A stretch of 64,000 bases of DNA from Oscillospiraceae bacterium (GTDB taxonomy: Bacteria; Bacillota; Clostridia; Oscillospirales; CAG-272): assembly GCA_015063745.1 (NCBI GenBank), contig SVTO01000001.1, positions 1 to 64,000 of the forward strand, written 5' to 3'. Made by a program: the position numbers and the translations under genes. The notes below the pieces were generated by a model. It was given only the letters and a program-made list of their open reading frames with translations. It was not told the DNA's origin and searched no databases. Below are positions 58,151 to 64,000 of the stretch, piece after piece (position 1 is the stretch's first letter; each line of letters opens with the position of its first letter).

Positions 58151-58824
58151 TGGAACATACCTCCTACTCTGTCTTCGGTAATGAGGCCGTCCTTCAGATG
58201 TACGACACGCTGCTTGTAGTAGTCCACGAGGTTCTTTTCGTGAGTAACCACAATAACGGTTTTGCCGAGCTTGTTGATCTTGATTAACAGGTTCATGATT
58301 TCCAGGGACATTTTCGGGTCAATGTTGCCGGTAGGCTCGTCGGCGATGATGACCTTGGGATTGTTGGCCAGTGCTCTCGCCAGTGCCACACGCTGCTGTT
58401 CACCGCCGGAGATTTCCTCGGGGAAGGAATCCTGCTTGCCGGTCAGGTTTACGGTATTCAGAATGGCCGGTACTCTGCGGCGGATCATTTTCTTCGGGGT
58501 TCCCACAACTTCCATGGCAAAAGCTACGTTTTCGTATACGGTCTTCTTCGGAAACAGACGGAAGTCCTGGAAAACCACGCCAAGTTCTCTGCGATAGTAA
58601 GGCACCTTGAAGTTGGACATCTCGGTCAGATTGTAGTCCCCTACGATCAGTTTGCCGGATGTGGGTCTTTCCTCGCGGAGCAGAAGCTTCATCAGAGTGG
58701 TCTTACCCGCACCGGAGTGACCCACGATGAATACGAACTCACCATCGTCGATGTGCAGGTTCACACCCTTCAGCGCAAAGGTACCGTTAGGGTATGCTTT
58801 CTTTACGTTTACAAAATCAATCAT
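58147..58824 (-). CDS. ftsE: Cell division ATP-binding protein FtsE
   Basis: MIDFVNVKKAYPNGTFALKGVNLHIDDGEFVFIVGHSGAGKTTLMKLLLREERPTSG; internal ATG 58824. Confidence 0.95.
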   Translation of the reverse strand: MIDFVNVKKAYPNGTFALKGVNLHIDDGEFVFIVGHSGAGKTTLMKLLLREERPTSGKLIVGDYNLTEMSNFKVPYYRRELGVVFQDFRLFPKKTVYENVAFAMEVVGTPKKMIRRRVPAILNTVNLTGKQDSFPEEISGGEQQRVALARALANNPKVIIADEPTGNIDPKMSLEIMNLLIKINKLGKTVIVVTHEKNLVDYYKQRVVHLKDGLITEDRVGGMFQ

Positions 58825-59033
58825 ATATTTCCTCTCTTGGAGACGGTTTTTAACGGGGCGCGCTTCGTACAAATATAACAATAATTCTGAACAAAGCATT
58901 TCCGTTTTACAAATTATCTTTGTATAAAACACATACGGGGACGGCATATCCGCAGCCGCCGGAAAGATTCTCTCTCTCCGGCGGATACAGTACATGCAGC
59001 CCCTCGGGGTTTACTATTGTATTGTTTGGATAA

Positions 59034-60119
59034 TCAATACTTCACAGGCTTGGTGGTCAGATAACGCTTGACCATCAGGGCTACCTTGAAGGTAATGGCA
59101 TGGTCAAATTCGCGCAGATCCAGACCGGTGAGCTTGCGGATCTTTTCCAGACGGTATACCAGAGTGTTTCTGTGTACAAACAGCTTTCTGGAGGTTTCGG
59201 AAACGTTCAGGTTGTTTTCGAAGAAGCTCTGGATGGTCATAAGGGTTTCTCGGTCGAGAGAATCCAGACTGCCGTTCTTGAATACTTCCTGTAAGAACAT
59301 TTCACACAGGGTGGTGGGCAGCTGATAGATCAGACGGCCGATACCCAGGTTTTCGTAACTGATGATATTCTTTTCCGTATCGAATACTTTGCCGACTTCC
59401 AGAGCAACCTGTGCTTCCTTGTAGGAACGGGCCAGATCCTTGATGTTGTCCACGATGGTACCGATACCGATGGATACCTTGGTGTAGAATTCGGAATTGA
59501 GAGTGTCGGCAATGCTCTTTGCCATCTTCTCAATTTCCTTGATATCGCTGTTGGCCTTCAGTTCCTTGACCAGAACGATATCCTGTTCGCTGGTGGAGAT
59601 AACGTAATCCTTGTTCTTGTCAGGGAAAATATTCTGTACCATATCAAAGGACAGAACATCGGACTTGGAATGGAACTTGATTAAGAATACCACACGGGTT
59701 TCTTCCGCGTTGAAGCGCAGTTCCTTGGACTTGATGTAAATATCACTGGGGAGGATATTGTCCAGAATGATGTTTTTGATGAAGGAACTCTTGTCGTATT
59801 TTTCGTCGTACAGATTTTTGATATTGGAAAGGGATACAGCCAGAACTGTAACCATCTTTTCGGCAAACTTGTCCTCACCTTCGATAAATACGATATATTC
59901 CCATTTGGTGCCGGCGCCGATAGGTCTGTACGTATAACCACCGGAAGTGATGGCTTCGGTGGTATACGCCAGCTCATCACGAACGCCCTGACGCATTTCT
60001 CCGATCTTCACAAGTTCACTGCAGGCAACGATAACACCGTTATCATCGATTACACCGATTACACGGTCCACAGCGTCTCTCATTTGATGAATTATACCCT
60101 GAAACAGACGATTGGACAT
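59034..60119 (-). CDS. CdaR/PucR-type transcriptional regulator (PucR C-terminal HTH)
   Basis: N-term sugar-diacid-like sensor; C-term IQSFFENNLNVSETSRKLFVHRNTLVYRLEKIRKLTGLDLREFDHAITFKVALMV. Confidence 0.9.
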   Translation of the reverse strand: MSNRLFQGIIHQMRDAVDRVIGVIDDNGVIVACSELVKIGEMRQGVRDELAYTTEAITSGGYTYRPIGAGTKWEYIVFIEGEDKFAEKMVTVLAVSLSNIKNLYDEKYDKSSFIKNIILDNILPSDIYIKSKELRFNAEETRVVFLIKFHSKSDVLSFDMVQNIFPDKNKDYVISTSEQDIVLVKELKANSDIKEIEKMAKSIADTLNSEFYTKVSIGIGTIVDNIKDLARSYKEAQVALEVGKVFDTEKNIISYENLGIGRLIYQLPTTLCEMFLQEVFKNGSLDSLDRETLMTIQSFFENNLNVSETSRKLFVHRNTLVYRLEKIRKLTGLDLREFDHAITFKVALMVKRYLTTKPVKY

Positions 60120-60431
60120 AAGCTGCTCCCTTCAAAATTTATATAAAAATGTGTTCTTGTATATACTATACTATATTTTACATGATTTTTTGTGTTTTTT
60201 CAATAGGAAAATAAGGATTTTTTATAAAAAAGCGCATTTTTTTTGCAAATATATTAGATTTTATTGCATTTTCACCCTTTTGGAACCGTTTCGGCACTCT
60301 TTTGGCAGGTTTTCAGGGCACAGGTTCTATACAATTCCACGAAATTATTATAAGAATACCACAAATATCCTGTTCAGTCAAGTATTTCTTTGTGAATTTT
60401 CCGCACATTTACAGGATTATTGTTTTTCTGC

Positions 60432-60460
60432 TTGCATTGATCGGGCTTTCATGCTATAAT
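60432..60460 (+). promoter_or_regulatory. Promoter TTGCAT-17-TATAAT upstream of trmO-like gene
   Basis: Hexamers 60432-60437 and 60455-60460. Confidence 0.65.
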
Positions 60461-60523
60461 ATTACATTATAATAATGAACAAAGCCGTTTGCTCCCATAT
60501 CGGGCGGAAAGAAGACTTTTATT

Positions 60524-61234
60524 ATGGCTCAGGACTACCTTGTGCACATCATTGCACATATCTATAACGACTACTCCGGCAAATTCGGTATTCCCAGGCA
60601 GAGCGGACTGGTGGACGGGATGGATTCCGTCATTGTGTTCGAGCCGGAATACAGGGATATCAGCGCACTGCGGGGACTGGAGCAGTATTCCCACCTCTGG
60701 CTGCTGTGGCAGTTTTCGGAGGTCGTAAAAAACCGCAGGGACCCGGATGAGTGGTCGCCGACTGTCCGTCCTCCCAAGCTGGGCGGCAATACAAGAATGG
60801 GTGTTTTCGCTACCCGTTCCCCCAATCGTCCCAATCCCATCGGACTCTCCTCCGTACGTCTGCTCGGTGTGGATACGGACACGGATCTCGGTCCCGTCAT
60901 TCACGTTGCGGGGGCGGATCTGATGAACGGTACACCCATCATTGACATAAAGCCCTATCTCCCCTACACCGATGCCCATCCCGAAGCCTCAGGCGGATTT
61001 GCCCTGCAGCAGAAGGAAGGTACACTTGAGGTAATCATTCCCGAAGCCTTGCTTGACGATATTCCGGCAGACAAGCGAGAGGTGCTGACCGAGGTTCTGG
61101 CACAGGATCCCAGACCCAGTTATCAGAATGTACCGGATCGGATGTACTATATGCCATTTGGCGAAATGGAAATCGGGTTTACTGTGGAAAACGAAGTTCT
61201 GACCGTACGTCAGATTCAGGTTATCCGAAAATAA
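60524..61234 (+). CDS. trmO: TrmO/TsaA family tRNA (t6A37) methyltransferase
   Basis: ALRGLEQYSHLWLLWQFSE...FATRSPNRPNPIGLSSVRLLGVD...IDIKPYLPYTDAHP. Confidence 0.92.
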   Translation: MAQDYLVHIIAHIYNDYSGKFGIPRQSGLVDGMDSVIVFEPEYRDISALRGLEQYSHLWLLWQFSEVVKNRRDPDEWSPTVRPPKLGGNTRMGVFATRSPNRPNPIGLSSVRLLGVDTDTDLGPVIHVAGADLMNGTPIIDIKPYLPYTDAHPEASGGFALQQKEGTLEVIIPEALLDDIPADKREVLTEVLAQDPRPSYQNVPDRMYYMPFGEMEIGFTVENEVLTVRQIQVIRK

Positions 61235-61315
61235 GTTTATATCAGCTGTGCAGTGAAAGCCGTACTTTATGGGACTGCCGCTGCTATACCGACTGTTACT
61301 GAAAGAGGTTTATAC

Positions 61316-63109
61316 ATGAAAAAGCAACTGATTATGGGAAACGAAGCCATCGGGCTGGGGGCGATCTGTGCCGGGGTTCAGGTGGTTACGGGTTATCCCG
61401 GTACGCCTTCCACCGAGGTACTGGAATCTGTGGCAAAGCACAATCCCGGTGATATTTACGTGGAATGGTCCGTGAATGAAAAAACAGCGCTCGAGGTTGC
61501 CGCCGGTGCCGCATATGCCGGTGCGCGGGTTATGGTGACTATGAAGCAGGTAGGTCTGAATGTGGCCTCCGACCCGCTGATGTCCCTCTCCTATGTTGGC
61601 ATCAAGGGCGGGATGGTGATTCTGGTGGCGGATGACCCCGGCCCGATCTCTTCCCAGACCGAGCAGGACACCCGTACCTTCGGCGCCTATTCCAAGCTCC
61701 CCGTGTTCGATCCTGCCTCTCCCGAAGAAGCTTTTGCCATGATCGGTGATGCATTCGAGCTGTCCGAGGCGTACGGCACACCCGTGATCCTGCGGCCTAC
61801 CACCCGTGTATGTCACGCGTATGCATCCATTGCCGTTCCCGAACGCAAGGAAGTGCGCGCACCCGAAGGATTTGTCAAGGACTCCAAATGGGTTATCTTC
61901 CCCCGTCTTTCCTTCGCCGCACACAAACGGATCGAAGAGAGAAACCGGGAACTCAGACATACGCTGTCGGATTCCGTTTACAATACATATACCCCCGGCG
62001 ACGGCAGAAAAGCCATTGCCTGCGGCGGTGTAAGCTATGCCTATGTGAAAGAAGCGCTGCATATACTGGACGTGCATGTACCGATTATGAAGGTGGGTAT
62101 TCCCCATCCCTTCCCGGAAGATACGGCTCTTGCCATGCTGGCGGATGTGGATGAAGTACTGGTCTGCGAGGAACTGGACGGTGTGATCGAAAAGGAACTG
62201 TTTGCCCTGCTGGGTCAGAAACAGCTCTGCCGCGTAATTCACGGCAAAACCGACGGTACAACCCCTTCCGCAGGTGAAAATACCGTCAACGGTCTGATGA
62301 GCATTATCGCCGGTTATCTCGGTGTTTCCTCTCCTGCCATGCCCGCACGCAAAGCACCGCCCGCTCTGCCCGTACGTCCGCCGGTTCTCTGTGCCGGATG
62401 TCCCCACCGCGCTTCTTTCTATGCGGTAAAACAGGCCATGAAGGGACGCAAGGCTGTGTTTGCCGGAGATATCGGCTGTTATACCTTAGGCAACGCCATG
62501 CCGCTGGATATGACGGACTCCTGTCTCTGCATGGGTGCCGGCATCACCATCGCGCAGGGTATCTCCCGCGTACAGCCCGATACGGTTTGCTTCTCCTTTA
62601 CCGGCGACTCCACATTCTATCATACAGGACTGCCGAATCTGGCCAATGCGGTGTACAACAATGCCGACATGGTGGCTGTGATTCTCGACAACTCCACTAC
62701 CGCCATGACCGGTCATCAGCCCAATCCCAACACGGGAAACAATGTGATGGGTGAAGTGGCGGCGAAGATCGATATCGAAGGTGCACTCCGCGGTATCGGC
62801 ATTACGGATATTGCCGTAGTCGATCCGCTGGATCAGGATGCGGCTATGGAAGCGGTTCGTCAGGCGGCTGATCACAAGGGTGTTTCCGCCATAATCTTCC
62901 GCGCGCCCTGTATCGCTCTGTTCAAGCCTGCCAAGCTGTGTGCGGTGGACACGGACAAGTGCATCGGATGTCGGAAATGTCTGAGAGAGCTTGGCTGTCC
63001 CGGACTTGTGAAGGATGGCAAAAAGGTACGCATTGACACGAGCCTGTGCTACGGATGCGGTCTGTGCATCGGTGTCTGCCCGGTGGGTGCCATCGGATAT
63101 GAAGGATAA
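61316..63109 (+). CDS. iorA: Indolepyruvate ferredoxin oxidoreductase subunit alpha
   Basis: MGNEAIGLGAICAGVQVVTGYPGTPSTEVLE; CAGCPHRASFYAVK; GDIGCYTLG; C-term 2x4Fe-4S. Confidence 0.95.
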   Translation: MKKQLIMGNEAIGLGAICAGVQVVTGYPGTPSTEVLESVAKHNPGDIYVEWSVNEKTALEVAAGAAYAGARVMVTMKQVGLNVASDPLMSLSYVGIKGGMVILVADDPGPISSQTEQDTRTFGAYSKLPVFDPASPEEAFAMIGDAFELSEAYGTPVILRPTTRVCHAYASIAVPERKEVRAPEGFVKDSKWVIFPRLSFAAHKRIEERNRELRHTLSDSVYNTYTPGDGRKAIACGGVSYAYVKEALHILDVHVPIMKVGIPHPFPEDTALAMLADVDEVLVCEELDGVIEKELFALLGQKQLCRVIHGKTDGTTPSAGENTVNGLMSIIAGYLGVSSPAMPARKAPPALPVRPPVLCAGCPHRASFYAVKQAMKGRKAVFAGDIGCYTLGNAMPLDMTDSCLCMGAGITIAQGISRVQPDTVCFSFTGDSTFYHTGLPNLANAVYNNADMVAVILDNSTTAMTGHQPNPNTGNNVMGEVAAKIDIEGALRGIGITDIAVVDPLDQDAAMEAVRQAADHKGVSAIIFRAPCIALFKPAKLCAVDTDKCIGCRKCLRELGCPGLVKDGKKVRIDTSLCYGCGLCIGVCPVGAIGYEG

Positions 63110-63124
63110 GGAGGAATTTTGTTT

Positions 63125-63706
63125 ATGCTGAACATTTTGCTTTGCGGCGTCGGCGGTCAGGGTACTGTGCTTGCCTCCAAAATTCTTGCCGGATCCGCCA
63201 TCATGCAGGGGCAGGACGCCCATACTGCGGAAACCATCGGCATGGCCCAGCGCGGCGGTTCCGTTACCAGCCATGTACGCCTTGGGGATGGTGTATGCTC
63301 CCCTCTGATCCCTCTCGGACAGGCGGATCTGATAATTGCGTTCGAGCCTGCGGAAGCTGTGCGGAATCTGCCCTACCTGAAGGAAGGCGGCACGGTCGTC
63401 GTCAGCAATACCGCGGTCAAGCCCGTTACGGATGCTCTTTCCGCCAGTGACTACAGCGGCGAGGAAATGCTTGCCTATCTCCGCGGCGAAGCCATCCGGC
63501 TGATCGAAGTAGACGGTGAAGGTCTGATCCGTACCTGCGGTTCTGCCAAGGTACTGAACATGGCGCTTCTCGGTGCTGCGGCTGCTTCCGGGGAAATGAA
63601 TATCACCCCCGAAGACCTCTGCAGTATCATCCGCACCACGCTTCCCGAAAAATTTCACGAGATGAACCTGAAAGCCGTAGAACTCGGTGCACAAAGCGTG
63701 CACTGA
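63125..63706 (+). CDS. iorB: Indolepyruvate oxidoreductase subunit beta
   Basis: MLNILLCGVGGQGTVLASKILAGSAIMQGQDAHTAETIGMAQRGGSVTSHVRLG. Confidence 0.94.
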   Translation: MLNILLCGVGGQGTVLASKILAGSAIMQGQDAHTAETIGMAQRGGSVTSHVRLGDGVCSPLIPLGQADLIIAFEPAEAVRNLPYLKEGGTVVVSNTAVKPVTDALSASDYSGEEMLAYLRGEAIRLIEVDGEGLIRTCGSAKVLNMALLGAAAASGEMNITPEDLCSIIRTTLPEKFHEMNLKAVELGAQSVH

Positions 63707-63763
63707 AACGGCATTTTACCATACTATTTCTGAAGTGCCGCAAACGGCAGATGGGAGAATCCT

Positions 63764-64000
63764 ATGAGAATCAAAAAATTTCAGCTGAGTCTGGTGCGTG
63801 AAAGAGTACGTGCGCTGAAGAACTTCCAGACACCCTTATACAAAGACAAGCTTGCCGATGTGGATCCCGACGAGCTGATGACCCCCGAGCAGTTTCAGAA
63901 GCTGCCCTTCACCGAAAAGGCGGAGCTGAGAGATGTATATCCCCTCGGCAACCAGGCTGTGCCCGATGAGCAGATCGTTCGTATCCACTCCTCCTCCGGC
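63764..64000 (+). CDS. Phenylacetate-CoA ligase, 3' truncated by window
   Basis: MRIKKFQLSLVRERVRALKNFQTPLYKDKLADVDPDELMTPEQFQKLPFTEKAELRDVYPLGNQAVPDEQIVRIHSSSG. Confidence 0.9.
   Translation, partial: MRIKKFQLSLVRERVRALKNFQTPLYKDKLADVDPDELMTPEQFQKLPFTEKAELRDVYPLGNQAVPDEQIVRIHSSSG

Noticed and set aside
54164-58824. greA-ctp-envC-ftsX-ftsE block considered as a novel operon
   Set aside because: The FtsEX-M23 hydrolase-Ctp association is well known in Firmicutes; ordinary.
61316-64000. iorA-iorB-phenylacetate-CoA ligase cluster considered as unusual pathway
   Set aside because: A common arrangement for aryl-pyruvate oxidation in anaerobes.

Overview
The window is a 64 kb piece of a chromosome that looks like an anaerobic gut Clostridia/Firmicutes genome (Oscillospiraceae/Christensenellales-like by gene content and style; inference only). 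Both ends are cut inside genes: a sigma factor at the left and a phenylacetate-CoA ligase at the right. The core content is ordinary: an opp-type peptide ABC transporter with two amidohydrolases, an NCS2 purine permease, a GPH symporter with a GH2 enzyme, an NSS transporter, nnr, recG, a polar amino-acid ABC transporter, an M18 peptidase, several glycosidase-like genes, rplS, tRNA-Cys, the lysS-greA-ctp-envC/pcsB-like-ftsX-ftsE block, trmO and iorAB-paaK. I found no CRISPR array, rRNA, transposase, integrase gene or prophage. The observations I rate highest are: (1) an amino-acid-binding lipoprotein (32013-32858) whose domain order reads as a natural circular permutation of the SBP_bac_3 fold; (2) an XRE regulator (48866-49408) with a membrane tail carrying GIIGGADGPT, the signature of Na+-pumping decarboxylase beta subunits; (3) a two-gene macro-domain/HTH-like plus VWA module next to a sigma factor with a long C-terminal extension; (4) a self-contained unannotated transcript (promoter, RBS, 38-aa ORF, terminator) upstream of an AT-rich lipoprotein and secreted trypsin-like protease pair; (5) an AraC regulator with a CrtC/AttH lipocalin-like protein beside a GPH symporter and GH2 enzyme. 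All family calls come from reading the sequence; no database search was run.
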